Of a stretch of 64,000 nt of DNA, positions 1-8,387 are shown piece after piece. The position numbers and the translations under genes are program-made. The notes under the pieces were generated by a model that was not told the origin of the DNA, made no database searches, and saw only the letters and a program-made list of their open reading frames with translations. The stretch is from Pusillimonas sp. DMV24BSW_D (GTDB lineage: Bacteria > Pseudomonadota > Gammaproteobacteria > Burkholderiales > Burkholderiaceae_B), in assembly GCF_011388195.1 (NCBI RefSeq), contig NZ_CP049990.1, positions 2,542,001-2,606,000 on the forward strand. Direction: 5' to 3'. How positions within the stretch are numbered: the first letter of the stretch is position 1; the number at the start of each line of letters is the position of its first letter.

Positions 1-1125
1 GAGCGGATCCCTACCCAGCTTGGCAGCGATATCTTCAATTACATACTCGATAGCCATAATGCCCTGCGGGCCGCCAAAACCACGAAACGCGGTATTCGAT
101 TGCGAATTGGTTTTTACCCGCAAAGACAAAATGTCGAACGTATCCAGATAGTAAGCGTTGTCGGAATGAAAAACCTGGCGGTCAGCCACCGCACCGGATA
201 AATCGGCTGAATAACCGCAACGCAGTTGCTGGACGAATTTCACAGCCGTAATTTGGCCGTCGTCGGTATAGGCAACGTCGTACTCAACGCGGAAGTCGTG
301 CCGTTTACCGGTAATCATGAAGTCGTCGTCACGGTCGGCGCGAATTTTTACCGGGCGGCCTGTTTTTTGGGCCAGCATGGCTGCGTTCACGGCGAACTGC
401 CACGATTGGGTTTCCTTGCCACCGAACCCCCCCCCCATGCGGCGGCACTGCACTTTAATGGTGTGCGAAGGCTGGTGCAACACATGGGAAATCATCAGCT
501 GCATTTCAGTGGGGTGCTGCGTCGACGCGAACAACTGCATCTCACCGTCTTCACCGGGCACCGCGTACGATACCTGCCCTTCCAGATAAAACTGCTCTTG
601 CCCACCACAATAAAAACTACCTTGATGGCGATGTGGGCCGGCATTCAGCTTGCCTTCCATATCGCCCTGAGCGATGCGTACCGGAGGTAAAACGTAAGAC
701 TCTTTCTCTGCGCCTTCCTGCACATCAAGCACAGGATGCAAATCTTCATACTCAACTTCGGCCAACTTCACCGCTCGACGTGCCAAGTCGTAGGAAGTGG
801 CTGCCACGGCGAACATGGGTTGCCCGTAGTACTCGACCACGCCGTCGGCCAATACCGGCTCATCCGCTTTAGCCGCGCCGATATATTTATCACCGGGAAC
901 ATCTTCAGCTGTAATCACCGCCACCACGCCCGGCGCCGAGCGCACTTTCGACAAATCGAGTTTCGTGATGCGGGCATGAGCACGTTCAGACAGGCCAAAC
1001 GCGCCATATAGCGTACCCTGCCACTCGGGGATGTCGTCGGTGTACTGAGCACGACCGCTTACGTGCAAGTGAGCACTCTCGTGAGGAGCGACTGTGCCGA
1101 CTGTTCGATATTTACTTTTCATCAT
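1..1125 (-). CDS. xdhB: xanthine dehydrogenase molybdopterin subunit, 5' part (cut by window edge)
   Basis: Large molybdenum-binding subunit of XdhAB, which oxidises hypoxanthine to xanthine and xanthine to urate. The first 375 codons are in the window and the frame runs open through base 1. The N-terminal part has the usual aldehyde oxidase/xanthine dehydrogenase a/b hammerhead (LSGRAQYTDDIPE near residue 20), and MGGGFGGKE follows near residue 230. The ATG lies in an ATGA overlap with the xdhA stop, so the subunits are translationally coupled. A second in-frame ATG follows at once. The glycine-rich motif is encoded through a run of ten G on the coding strand (427-436). The xdhC maturation gene, if present, is outside the window. 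Family assignment is firm. Confidence 0.93.
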   Translation of the reverse strand, partial: MMKSKYRTVGTVAPHESAHLHVSGRAQYTDDIPEWQGTLYGAFGLSERAHARITKLDLSKVRSAPGVVAVITAEDVPGDKYIGAAKADEPVLADGVVEYYGQPMFAVAATSYDLARRAVKLAEVEYEDLHPVLDVQEGAEKESYVLPPVRIAQGDMEGKLNAGPHRHQGSFYCGGQEQFYLEGQVSYAVPGEDGEMQLFASTQHPTEMQLMISHVLHQPSHTIKVQCRRMGGGFGGKETQSWQFAVNAAMLAQKTGRPVKIRADRDDDFMITGKRHDFRVEYDVAYTDDGQITAVKFVQQLRCGYSADLSGAVADRQVFHSDNAYYLDTFDILSLRVKTNSQSNTAFRGFGGPQGIMAIEYVIEDIAAKLGRDPL

Positions 1126-2579
1126 ACGACCTCCGTGCTGATGCGCGTGGCGGTTTCTCCCGAGCTTTCAAGATAGAACCGGTATATAAGATTGCGTGCG
1201 GTTTGCAGGCGATAATCGCTGGTGGCCCGCATGTCAGTTAAGGGCTGGTAATCTTGCCCCAGCGCAGCCATAGCTGCAGCAACGGTTTGCTCATTCCAGG
1301 GTTGGCCAACCAGAGCTTTTTCCGCTTCGTACGCACGACGCGATGTGGCCGCCATGCCTCCGTGTGCGATACGTATCGAAGCTACTGTGTCGCCATCCAG
1401 CTGAATGGCATAGGCACTGCATACCGCCGAGATGTCCTGGTCAATTCGTTTTGAAAGTTTGTAGGTTGCCACCTTGATGGCCGGGTTACGCAGAGGCACC
1501 TTAATGGCTTCCAGGTATTCGCCCGGCTCGCGGTCTTGCTTGCGGTAATCCAGATACAAATCCTCAAGTGCCAGCTCGCGACGGCGATCACCCTTGCGCA
1601 AGACCACCCGGGTTTGCAGGGCAATTAACAACGGGGCAGTATCACCAATAGGCGAACCATTGGCAACATTACCCACCAATGTGCCCGAATTACGAATGGG
1701 CATGGAAGCAAACCGTTTCCATAACTCGGTGGCTTCGGGGTACTGCTTGGCCAGTGCCTCGTAACCTTCGTTCAATAGCACCGCAGCGCCAATAACCAGA
1801 TGGTTATCCTCTTCTTTGATATAGGCCGCATCAGCCACATTACCTAAATAAATGACCTTGGAAAAATGCTTTAGCTGCTTGGTAACCATTAAGCCCAGGT
1901 CGGTGCCGCCGGCCAGCAAGGTCGCATCGGGGTGTTCATTGAACAATTGCGCCAATTGGTTGCTGGTTGTGGGTGCCCAATAGGTTTTATCGGGTGTTTC
2001 AATAAGCAGTGGCTCTTGGGTTTGATCGTGCAGTTCCTGAAGCTGTTGCTTAAGCGTTTCAAGCGCCTGATCGGCTTCCGGATACTGCCCCATATTCATG
2101 GTGGCATCGATAATGGGCCGATACCCGGTGCAACGACATAAATTGCCCGACAAATTATCCAGCACTTCTTCGCGGCTTGGCCGCACCTGGCCTTTGCGGT
2201 ACATGGTGTACATCGACATGATAAAACCGGGCGTGCAGAAGCCGCATTGCGAGCCATGGTAATCCAGCATGGCTTGCTGCACCGGATGCAATGGCTCGCC
2301 GTGCGCCGCCAAGCCCTCTACTGTCCACAGTGCTTTGCCGTCTAGGGTGGGCAAGAAGCGAATGCAGGCATTAATGGCGCGAAATGCAACCTGACCGTCT
2401 TCCAGCGAGGCTTCGGTTACGGTACATGCCCCGCAATCCCCCTCGGCACAGCCTTCTTTCGTACCCACCAGCCCCGCCTGGTTGCGTAAGTACTGCAGCA
2501 CGGTTTGGGTGGGGGATTCAGGCACCACGGTATGCAACTGCCCATTCAAATAAAAACTTACTGTGTGTCTTTGCGTCAT
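1122..2579 (-). CDS. xdhA: xanthine dehydrogenase small subunit (2Fe-2S and FAD)
   Basis: 485 residues. Electron-transfer subunit of xanthine dehydrogenase. An N-terminal plant-type ferredoxin domain carries GCAEGDCGAC near residue 43. A second 2Fe-2S domain has CGFCTPGF near 112 and NLCRCTGYRP near 145. The FAD-binding domain has LLAGGTDLGL near 220 and NSGTLVGNVANGSPIGD near 297, followed by the CO-dehydrogenase flavoprotein C-terminal domain. Electrons from the Mo centre of XdhB would pass through the clusters to FAD and then NAD. It follows allA after 88 bases that contain a stable stem-loop, and it overlaps xdhB by 4 bases. Length and motifs are normal for the bacterial two-subunit enzyme. 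Confidence 0.96.
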   Translation of the reverse strand: MTQRHTVSFYLNGQLHTVVPESPTQTVLQYLRNQAGLVGTKEGCAEGDCGACTVTEASLEDGQVAFRAINACIRFLPTLDGKALWTVEGLAAHGEPLHPVQQAMLDYHGSQCGFCTPGFIMSMYTMYRKGQVRPSREEVLDNLSGNLCRCTGYRPIIDATMNMGQYPEADQALETLKQQLQELHDQTQEPLLIETPDKTYWAPTTSNQLAQLFNEHPDATLLAGGTDLGLMVTKQLKHFSKVIYLGNVADAAYIKEEDNHLVIGAAVLLNEGYEALAKQYPEATELWKRFASMPIRNSGTLVGNVANGSPIGDTAPLLIALQTRVVLRKGDRRRELALEDLYLDYRKQDREPGEYLEAIKVPLRNPAIKVATYKLSKRIDQDISAVCSAYAIQLDGDTVASIRIAHGGMAATSRRAYEAEKALVGQPWNEQTVAAAMAALGQDYQPLTDMRATSDYRLQTARNLIYRFYLESSGETATRISTEVV

Positions 2580-2617
2580 TCTTTCATCTCCGGTGAGGAT
2601 CGGCTTTTAAACCGACC

Positions 2618-2648
2618 CCGCCGTGCAAACGTGAAGCCCGCACGGCGG
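2618..2648 (-). other. 9-bp stem-loop between allA and xdhA
   Basis: Perfect inverted repeat CCGCCGTGC / GCACGGCGG with a 13-base loop in the 88-base gap between allA and xdhA. On the transcribed strand it is followed by GGTCGG rather than a T-run, so it is not a classic intrinsic terminator. It could slow decay or tune xdhAB level relative to the upstream genes. The pairing is seen directly; any role is inferred. Confidence 0.5.
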
Positions 2649-2667
2649 CTTCATTCTTATTATTGGA

Positions 2668-3192
2668 TCAGACGGGTGCCGGCTCTGCAAACGTGCCGTC
2701 TAATGTATAAACCTGGTTCAAATTACATTCATCGCAATTGGGTGCAGAACCAATTCGATCAACCACAATAAAATTGCCGCCTGGCCCCAAATTGAGCAAA
2801 GGGTGATGCCACACCCCGGCGTGATAATTCACCCCCTGATCGCCATTTACATAAAAAGCTTGTAAACCGGTTTCATCCGGGCGATCGTTCGCACCACCGG
2901 GGGCCACCACGGCAATAAAAGCGTTGCCGGAGGTGGGAATCCAGGCCTGGCTGCCCAACGGATGGCGCTCGAGCATGGCCACTTCAATGGGAAACGCAAA
3001 TGCCTGTCCCACCGTCATGCTGATTCCGGGCTCACCGTCGTCTCCTTTCACCTGGATCTTCCCTAGATGATGATAACGCTGAGTGGTGCCGCTGTTAATG
3101 GGGAAAGCGTCACCCTCGCGTGTTGAAATGACATCGCCAAAAGGCGCGAACGCCTCTTTGGTTAACGGTTTTAACTTTAATACCTGTGGCAC
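2668..3192 (-). CDS. allA: ureidoglycolate lyase
   Basis: 174 residues, normal for AllA. It splits ureidoglycolate into glyoxylate and urea, the last step of the pathway encoded here. The family N-terminus MPQVLKLKPLTKEAFAPFGD is intact, as is the cupin-like core (AMLERHPLGSQAWIPTSGN, then YHAGVWHHPLLNLGPG with the conserved His pair). The start is GTG, one base after the alc stop, with AAAGGGGG in the proper place upstream. An ATG two bases upstream is out of frame. Tight spacing to alc suggests coupled translation, matching the consecutive reactions. Assignment is firm. Confidence 0.94.
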   Translation of the reverse strand: MPQVLKLKPLTKEAFAPFGDVISTREGDAFPINSGTTQRYHHLGKIQVKGDDGEPGISMTVGQAFAFPIEVAMLERHPLGSQAWIPTSGNAFIAVVAPGGANDRPDETGLQAFYVNGDQGVNYHAGVWHHPLLNLGPGGNFIVVDRIGSAPNCDECNLNQVYTLDGTFAEPAPV

Positions 3193-3193
3193 A

Positions 3194-4243
3194 TTAACCC
3201 CCTTTCTTGGCCAGGCGACCCCAAATGCGCAAGCGGCTAACCCCGCCGTCGGGGTGCATATTCAATTTGACATGCGTCACTGCGCCAAGTTCTTCCAGTT
3301 GGTCACGCTCGAAAAAATGCTGCTTGTCGGGCCCCATTTTTTGTTCGCGCAGCAACACCGGCCAGAACATGGCCTGTGTGATCGTCGATTGATCAGTACC
3401 GTACGTGACATTAGCGGCCTGAATGGAAACACGATCGGGGTAGTTCCCTTTGAAGTGTGCGGTGTCGACTTCGATCTTTTCAACGATAACAGGATGGCCC
3501 AGCTCGACCACCACCCAGTCGTAACCGGGTTCGCGGCGGCGGCGGGTTTCCCAGCCGTCTCCCATGTTCACCCCGCGGCCGGGCATCACCAAGCGGAACG
3601 GCACGCCGAAGTGGGCGTCGTTAAAGCCCACAATGCGGCCGCCATTGGCCAGTGCCGATACCTCATACAATGCATCGGGGTCTTTCGATGTCCAGTCGGT
3701 TGCCGGCTGGCCATACACACGGAAACGGGCCACCCCACCATCGGGGTAGATATTCAAACGACAGTGAGTCCAGCGACGATCGTCATTAAACTCGATGAAG
3801 TGGTGAGTACTGGGCGACAGAGTGGTGGAAGGCACAATTTCCGTCCAGACAGTCGACTCGTCGGGGGTATCTTCACAATAGCAGGCCAGCACGGAAGCCG
3901 CCGGTGGATAATTACCGGTGAAATGACTGGTGTCGATATCAATACCTTTAATGACACCCGAAACACCCAGTTTGATAACGGCATAATCATGCCCACCGTC
4001 ACGGCGGCGGCGCGTTTCCCAGCCGTCCATCCATTTACCGTGGTCGTCGAACTTACCCACAATAAAAACGGGTTCGGCCGACTGCAGCATGCGATTGGCT
4101 TCACCAAACCATTGATCGGAGCATTCAATTACTTCGGCACCGAAGTCATCGAGCGCCAGATTCGCATAACGATTCACAAACTCCGGAAACTCAACGCTTG
4201 GGGCGTTAATGACCGTACCAACGGGCATATGAGGCGCTGCCAT
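3194..4243 (-). CDS. alc: allantoicase
   Basis: 349 residues. Hydrolyses allantoate to ureidoglycolate and urea. It shows the family's two tandem beta-sandwich repeats. Each has a DGWETRRRR-type signature ([18 protein letters not shown] near residue 75 and [18 protein letters not shown] near 245) and an [22 protein letters not shown] block. The reading frame continues upstream to 4336, but the start is placed at 4243, where ATG follows AGGAG at 7 bases and the protein then begins MAAPHMPVG at normal length. The 119-base gap to uraD contains only a weak 6-bp stem (4308-4330). It sits in the purine operon just before allA. Confidence 0.93.
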   Translation of the reverse strand: MAAPHMPVGTVINAPSVEFPEFVNRYANLALDDFGAEVIECSDQWFGEANRMLQSAEPVFIVGKFDDHGKWMDGWETRRRRDGGHDYAVIKLGVSGVIKGIDIDTSHFTGNYPPAASVLACYCEDTPDESTVWTEIVPSTTLSPSTHHFIEFNDDRRWTHCRLNIYPDGGVARFRVYGQPATDWTSKDPDALYEVSALANGGRIVGFNDAHFGVPFRLVMPGRGVNMGDGWETRRRREPGYDWVVVELGHPVIVEKIEVDTAHFKGNYPDRVSIQAANVTYGTDQSTITQAMFWPVLLREQKMGPDKQHFFERDQLEELGAVTHVKLNMHPDGGVSRLRIWGRLAKKGG

Positions 4244-4362
4244 GACTACACTCCTGACAAAACAAAAATTAGAAAACCGATTAACGGATTGATTAAAACA
4301 ACTGTTCTCCGGCATTTTTTGCCCGCCGGACGGCAATCACTCGTCAAACAAGCCTATTGGGC

Positions 4363-4884
4363 TTAAGCAGTAGTTACCAGGTCGTTCAGACGGAAACCAC
4401 CAATTTTGTAGATTTGCTGCAAGCTTTCACGCTTTTCATCTTCAACCGAAAGCTGCAAACGTCGTTCAAATTGCTGAATAATGCCGGCACGGTCATAACC
4501 TTTCACAGCCAAAATAAAAGGAAAGCCAAACTTTTTGTTATAGGCTTCATTTAACTCGGTGAGGCGGGCATATTCCTGTGGCGAGCACTGATCAAGGCCG
4601 GCACCGGCCTGTTCCGACGTGGACTCCTCAGTGAGTTCGCCCCGTACTGCGGCCTTACCGGCCAGCTCCGGGTGAGCACGAATCAATTTGAGTTGAGCTT
4701 GTTCACCGGCCCCTTCAATTTGCTTCACCATAGCGGCATGTAATTCCGCTACGCTTTTATAGGGCCGAGCGCTAACGGCACCTTCAGCCACCCACGGTGA
4801 GTGTTCGAAAATACCCCCCAAAAGCTTGACGAAATCAGCTTCCGGCAATTGATTTAACTCAGAAAGTGAAACTTTTTTGGTCAT
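4363..4884 (-). CDS. uraD: OHCU decarboxylase
   Basis: 173 residues. Decarboxylates 2-oxo-4-hydroxy-4-carboxy-5-ureidoimidazoline (OHCU) to S-allantoin, the third step of urate breakdown after PuuD and UraH. Family landmarks are LNQLPEADFVKLLGGIFEHSPWVAE at the N-terminus, LIRAHPELAGK near residue 75 with the conserved His, and KFGFPFILAVKG near 120. The ATG directly abuts the TGA of puuE with no gap, so it is probably coupled to puuE. It is the free-standing form, not fused to allantoinase or to UraH as in some bacteria. Confidence 0.95.
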   Translation of the reverse strand: MTKKVSLSELNQLPEADFVKLLGGIFEHSPWVAEGAVSARPYKSVAELHAAMVKQIEGAGEQAQLKLIRAHPELAGKAAVRGELTEESTSEQAGAGLDQCSPQEYARLTELNEAYNKKFGFPFILAVKGYDRAGIIQQFERRLQLSVEDEKRESLQQIYKIGGFRLNDLVTTA

Positions 4885-5811
4885 TCAAACCTCTTGAAAT
4901 GGATGATGCTCAACCCAGTGACGCGCAATATCGGCACGGCGACATACCCAAACACGATCATGACGCTGGATATAGTCGAGAAAACGTTGTAAAGCCACAA
5001 AACGCCCGGGACGCCCGATTAGGCGGCAATGCAAACCCACCGACAACATTTTGGGCGCTTCTTCCCCTTCTGCATACAACACGTCAAAAGCGTCTTTCAA
5101 GTAACTGAAGAAATGCTCACTGGTGTTGAAGCCCTGCGGTGTTGCAAAACGCATATCGTTGGTATCAAGCGTGTAAGGCACCACCAAATGAGGCTTAAGC
5201 GTCCCGTCTTGCCGTTCAACTTGTGTCCAGAATGGCAGGTCGTCCCCATAGTAATCAGAGTCGTAAAGAAATTGCCCCTCTTCCACGACCAGACGGCGGG
5301 TATTGGGGCTATCGCGCCCGGTATACCAGCCTAACGGGTGTTCGCCCAATAAGGCGGTAATGACCTCTACACAGCGCTGCATGTGCTCGCGCTCGATTGA
5401 CTCAGGCATAGACTGATAATGAATCCAGCGATAGCCATGGCAGGCAATCTCGTGGCCCAGCTCAACAAACGCCTGCGCTACTTCAGGGTGACGCTCAAGG
5501 GCCATGCCGACGCCGAAAACCGTTAAAGGCAATTTACGTTTTTCGAACTCACGCAAAATACGCCATACGCCGGCACGCGAACCATATTCGTATATGGACT
5601 CCATTGACATATGGCGATCGGGATACGCCGCCGCCCCGACAATTTCCGACAGAAATTGTTCGGAAGCCGGATCGCCGTGCAACACACAGTTTTCACCGCC
5701 TTCTTCGTAATTCAGCACAAACTGAACCGCAATTTTGGCCTTGCCAGGCCATTGTGCATGTGGCACATTGCGACCATAACCGATCAGGTCACGGGGATAC
5801 TCAACGGGCAT
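4885..5811 (-). CDS. puuE: allantoinase, polysaccharide-deacetylase type
   Basis: 308 residues. PuuE family allantoinase, which hydrolyses allantoin to allantoate. It is related to NodB-type deacetylases and not to the metal-dependent amidohydrolase AllB. The N-terminus YPRDLIGYGRNVPHAQWPGKAKIAVQFVLNYEEGGEN is the family signature. It is followed by the SRAGVWRILREFEKRKLPLTVFGVGMALERHPE core, GHEIACHGYRWIHY near residue 118, and GRPGRFVALQRFLDYI near the C-terminus. It lies 9 bases after the regulator gene and abuts uraD. Length and motifs are normal. Confidence 0.95.
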   Translation of the reverse strand: MPVEYPRDLIGYGRNVPHAQWPGKAKIAVQFVLNYEEGGENCVLHGDPASEQFLSEIVGAAAYPDRHMSMESIYEYGSRAGVWRILREFEKRKLPLTVFGVGMALERHPEVAQAFVELGHEIACHGYRWIHYQSMPESIEREHMQRCVEVITALLGEHPLGWYTGRDSPNTRRLVVEEGQFLYDSDYYGDDLPFWTQVERQDGTLKPHLVVPYTLDTNDMRFATPQGFNTSEHFFSYLKDAFDVLYAEGEEAPKMLSVGLHCRLIGRPGRFVALQRFLDYIQRHDRVWVCRRADIARHWVEHHPFQEV

Positions 5812-5820
5812 GCAAGCTCC

Positions 5821-6585
5821 TTAACGTTTTACGGTAAATACCGACCAGGGATCGGGCTTGCGAGTTTGGGTTTCCTCAACCCTATGCTCGCAATCTTCCA
5901 GGTGGTGACACATGGCCGCTATTGCCCCTTCGCGGTTGCCGGCCAGTAATAAATCTAGAATCTGGTCGTGCTCCATATACGAGCACGTGCTTGAACTGGG
6001 GGTGTCGTGAAACGCAATAATCAGTGTGGTCCGGCAACACAGCGCGTGCATGAACTCAGTAAGAACATGGTTTCCCACCAGACGTGCCATCTTTACGTGA
6101 AACGCGTTCGACAACCGCAACCAGCTAATTCGATCACCTGTTTCAAACGCCTCCTTTTCCTGGCGCACCATTTCCCGCAAAGGTTCCAGACGCGCGGACA
6201 AATCAGACATTTGCAGCAACTTGTCGATCAAAACACACTCCAGCGTTCTGCGTGCCTCGAAAACCTCTCGTGTTTCCGCTGGATCTGGTTGCCATACATA
6301 TGCGCCCCTGTTCGGCAACAACACGACAATTTTGTCGTGCCCCAACTGTGCCAGCGCCGCGCGCACGGTTGCACGCGAGCAACTGAAAATATCGCACAAC
6401 GCCGATTCGGTCAGTTTTGCGCCAGGAAGCAAGCGCCGATCCATGACGGCATCGAAAATTTCTGCGTAAACGCGGTCCACCTCAGAGACCCGCCCTATTT
6501 TTTGGCCGCGCCTTTCAAGCAGCGAAGACGCACGCGGGGCGGTACTTTCCCCTTGCAGATCATCGTGTTGGTCTAAATAAAGCAT
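5821..6585 (-). CDS. GntR-family (FCD domain) transcriptional regulator
   Basis: 254 residues. Winged helix-turn-helix around residues 35-105 (LTESALCDIFSCSRATVRAALAQL), followed by an all-helical FCD ligand domain (EVFEARRTLECVLIDKL, then helices ending DCEHRVEET). FCD regulators usually bind small carboxylates or ureides. As first gene of the leftward purine operon and divergent from uraH, it most likely senses an intermediate such as urate, allantoin or glyoxylate. That is inference from position. The adjacent TTGTTAACAA core fits the GntR/FadR operator pattern. The start ATG has AAGGG only 2 bases upstream, so the exact start is less certain. Confidence 0.87.
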   Translation of the reverse strand: MLYLDQHDDLQGESTAPRASSLLERRGQKIGRVSEVDRVYAEIFDAVMDRRLLPGAKLTESALCDIFSCSRATVRAALAQLGHDKIVVLLPNRGAYVWQPDPAETREVFEARRTLECVLIDKLLQMSDLSARLEPLREMVRQEKEAFETGDRISWLRLSNAFHVKMARLVGNHVLTEFMHALCCRTTLIIAFHDTPSSSTCSYMEHDQILDLLLAGNREGAIAAMCHHLEDCEHRVEETQTRKPDPWSVFTVKR

Positions 6586-6627
6586 GCCCTTATTCGCCCC
6601 GGTCGTTGCATTTCACAAAATCACGTC

Positions 6628-6656
6628 TTGACAATTATTGGCTCTTAAAACAAAAT
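6628..6656 (+). promoter_or_regulatory. predicted promoter of uraH-puuD
   Basis: TTGACA at 6628-6633 and CAAAAT at 6651-6656 with a 17-base spacer. It occupies the same bases as the leftward promoter on the other strand, and the predicted start region runs into the palindrome at 6666-6681. Confidence 0.55.
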
Positions 6657-6662
6657 CGTCAA
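6634..6662 (-). promoter_or_regulatory. predicted promoter of the gntR-puuE-uraD-alc-allA-xdhAB operon
   Basis: Reading leftward, TTGACG (6662-6657) and AATAAT (6639-6634) are separated by 17 bases. Its -10 abuts the -35 of the rightward promoter and its -35 abuts the rightward -10, so both cannot be occupied at once. Confidence 0.55.
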
Positions 6663-6665
6663 CAT

Positions 6666-6681
6666 AAATTGTTAACAATTT
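6666..6681. promoter_or_regulatory. 16-bp perfect palindrome, candidate GntR operator
   Basis: AAATTGTTAACAATTT is a perfect palindrome. Its core TTGTTAACAA matches the TNGT-NN-ACNA pattern of FadR/FCD-type GntR operators. It lies just downstream of the rightward -10 and just upstream of the leftward -35, ending where the GGAGG ribosome site of uraH begins (6682-6686). A bound regulator should mainly block uraH-puuD. Confidence 0.6.
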
Positions 6682-6690
6682 GGAGGATTC

Positions 6691-7041
6691 ATGGGAAAAC
6701 TATCCACCCACGTACTCGATACCATGCATGGAGGCCCGGCCAAAGGCGTCAAAATTGAGCTGTACGCCGCCGGCGAAACCCGGAAACTCCTGAAAACAGA
6801 CACGACCAACGCCGACGGTCGTTGCGAAACCCCGTTACTCGGTCCCGATGAAATTCAGGCGGGGGTGTACGAACTCGTTTTTCACGCGGGCGATTACTTC
6901 GCAGCCAGAGGCGTGGTGATGCCCAATCCTCGGTTTGTCGATCAAGTTGTTATCCGGTTCGGCGTCGCGAACCCTAAAGAAAACTATCACGTCCCCTTGG
7001 TGGTCACTCCTTGGACATACTCCACTTATCGCGGTAGTTAA
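6691..7041 (+). CDS. uraH: 5-hydroxyisourate hydrolase (transthyretin-like)
   Basis: 116 residues, normal length. Hydrolyses 5-hydroxyisourate, the unstable product of urate oxidation, to OHCU. N-terminal STHVLDTMHGGPAKGVKIEL with its catalytic His, an internal Arg (VVIRFGVANPKENYHVPLV) and the C-terminal tetrapeptide YRGS are the hallmarks of HIU hydrolase as opposed to transthyretin. GGAGG lies 4 bases before the ATG. It is the first gene of the rightward purine transcript, with puuD 39 bases downstream. Confidence 0.96.
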   Translation: MGKLSTHVLDTMHGGPAKGVKIELYAAGETRKLLKTDTTNADGRCETPLLGPDEIQAGVYELVFHAGDYFAARGVVMPNPRFVDQVVIRFGVANPKENYHVPLVVTPWTYSTYRGS

Positions 7042-7080
7042 TGCACGCCTCACCCGTCCCCAACCTCGGAAAATAAAATC

Positions 7081-8343
7081 ATGGAAGCCTACCTGGTCGA
7101 ATTCGGAAACTTGCTGTTGCGTTGGTTGCATGTTATTGCCGCCATAGCCTGGATTGGTGAGTCAATCTACTTCGTCATGCTCGACAATAGCCTGAAAACG
7201 CCCACCGACGATGCGGTAAAAAAGCGCGGTGTGCTGGGTGAAATGTGGGCTGTGCATGGCGGCGGCTTTTATCACAACCAAAAGTACATGACCGCACCAG
7301 CCGAGTTGCCGAAAGACCTGCATTGGTCGTTTTGGAAGGCTTATACCACCTGGCTGTCGGGTTTTGCCCTTTTCGTCATCATGTATATGTCGAACCCGGC
7401 TTTTTATTTAGCCAACCCATCCAGCCCATGGGAATGGGTGCGAGAACTATCAGGGTGGCAAGTTAACGTTATCGCCATTCTCTTCCTGATCGCCGGATGG
7501 GTCGTTTACGACCAGCTTTGCCGGCGCATCAGCCCCAACATGGAGCGCGACGGCATATTAAGTATTGGCGTCGCCGTCATGATGGTTATTGTTGCTTACC
7601 TTAGCGTACATGTTTTTCAGGGGCGCGCAGCTTTTCTCATGACGGGTGCGGTCATGGCCACCGCCATGTCGGCTAACGTGTTCTTCTGGATTATCCCCGG
7701 TCAACGTCGCATGGTTAACGCCATGAAAAAAGGCGAAGCGCCGAACCCCCTGGACGGCAAGCGGGGCAAACAGCGCTCGGTTCACAACACCTATTTCACG
7801 CTGCCTGTTGTGTTCCTGATGCTAAGCAACCATTATTCATTCACCTACACCAGCCCATACGCCTGGATCATCATGAGCCTGTTCATTTTTTCAGGTGCGA
7901 CGATTCGCCAGTATTTTGTGTTGCGGCATCTGGGCCAAAACAAAATTGCATATCCAATAGTCGGCGTAGCGTTGCTTATTTTGATTGCATTCCTGGCCGC
8001 ACCGGCGAGCAAGCAGTCTACGAGCGGTAATCAAGCCACCACGAACTCACAAGCCGCAGACCTAGTCACCCAGGGTACGGCCGGCAATGTACCCATAGCA
8101 AATGGCGAAATGGCTCGGGTAATGGAAATCGTGGAAGCCCGCTGCGTGCAATGCCATGCAGCGCAGCCCACACAAGCGGGGTTCGCGTCGGCACCTGCCG
8201 GTCTTGCCCTGGAAACAGAACAGCAGGTAATGGCCAATCCCGCACTCATCAAACAGGTCACTGCTAGTGGCTACATGCCTTTGGCCAATATGACGAAAAT
8301 GACCGACGAAGAGCGCGAATTCATTGCCAACTGGACCCCGTGA
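7081..8343 (+). CDS. puuD: membrane urate oxidase with cytochrome c domain
   Basis: 420 residues. PuuD-type urate oxidase, converting urate to 5-hydroxyisourate and passing electrons through its own cytochrome c domain instead of making peroxide. An N-terminal membrane domain of about eight helices begins LLLRWLHVIAAIAWIGESIYFV and contains many conserved His and Trp (AVHGGGFYHNQKY, HNTYFTLPVVFLMLSNHY). After a low-complexity linker rich in Ser/Thr/Gln near residue 310, a periplasmic haem c domain carries CVQCH near 355 and a Met ligand candidate in GYMPLANMT. Together with uraH and uraD it completes urate to S-allantoin. No clear terminator separates it from the convergent pilV end. Confidence 0.93.
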   Translation: MEAYLVEFGNLLLRWLHVIAAIAWIGESIYFVMLDNSLKTPTDDAVKKRGVLGEMWAVHGGGFYHNQKYMTAPAELPKDLHWSFWKAYTTWLSGFALFVIMYMSNPAFYLANPSSPWEWVRELSGWQVNVIAILFLIAGWVVYDQLCRRISPNMERDGILSIGVAVMMVIVAYLSVHVFQGRAAFLMTGAVMATAMSANVFFWIIPGQRRMVNAMKKGEAPNPLDGKRGKQRSVHNTYFTLPVVFLMLSNHYSFTYTSPYAWIIMSLFIFSGATIRQYFVLRHLGQNKIAYPIVGVALLILIAFLAAPASKQSTSGNQATTNSQAADLVTQGTAGNVPIANGEMARVMEIVEARCVQCHAAQPTQAGFASAPAGLALETEQQVMANPALIKQVTASGYMPLANMTKMTDEEREFIANWTP

Positions 8344-8387
8344 TCTCCTCTGAAGCAAATAATCTAAAACCACTTGCCGGCTGAAAC

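Noticed and set aside
4308-4330. 6-bp stem TCCGGC/GCCGGA between uraD and alc
   Set aside because: Too short, with an 11-base loop and no T-run; likely by chance.
3083-4366. 427-codon rightward open frame antisense to alc and allA
   Set aside because: It mirrors the codon pattern of the real allantoicase and allA genes on the other strand, has no ribosome site, and shows no family motif.
8344-8387. Searched for a terminator between convergent puuD and pilV
   Set aside because: No stem with a T-run is visible in the 44 bases, so none is reported.
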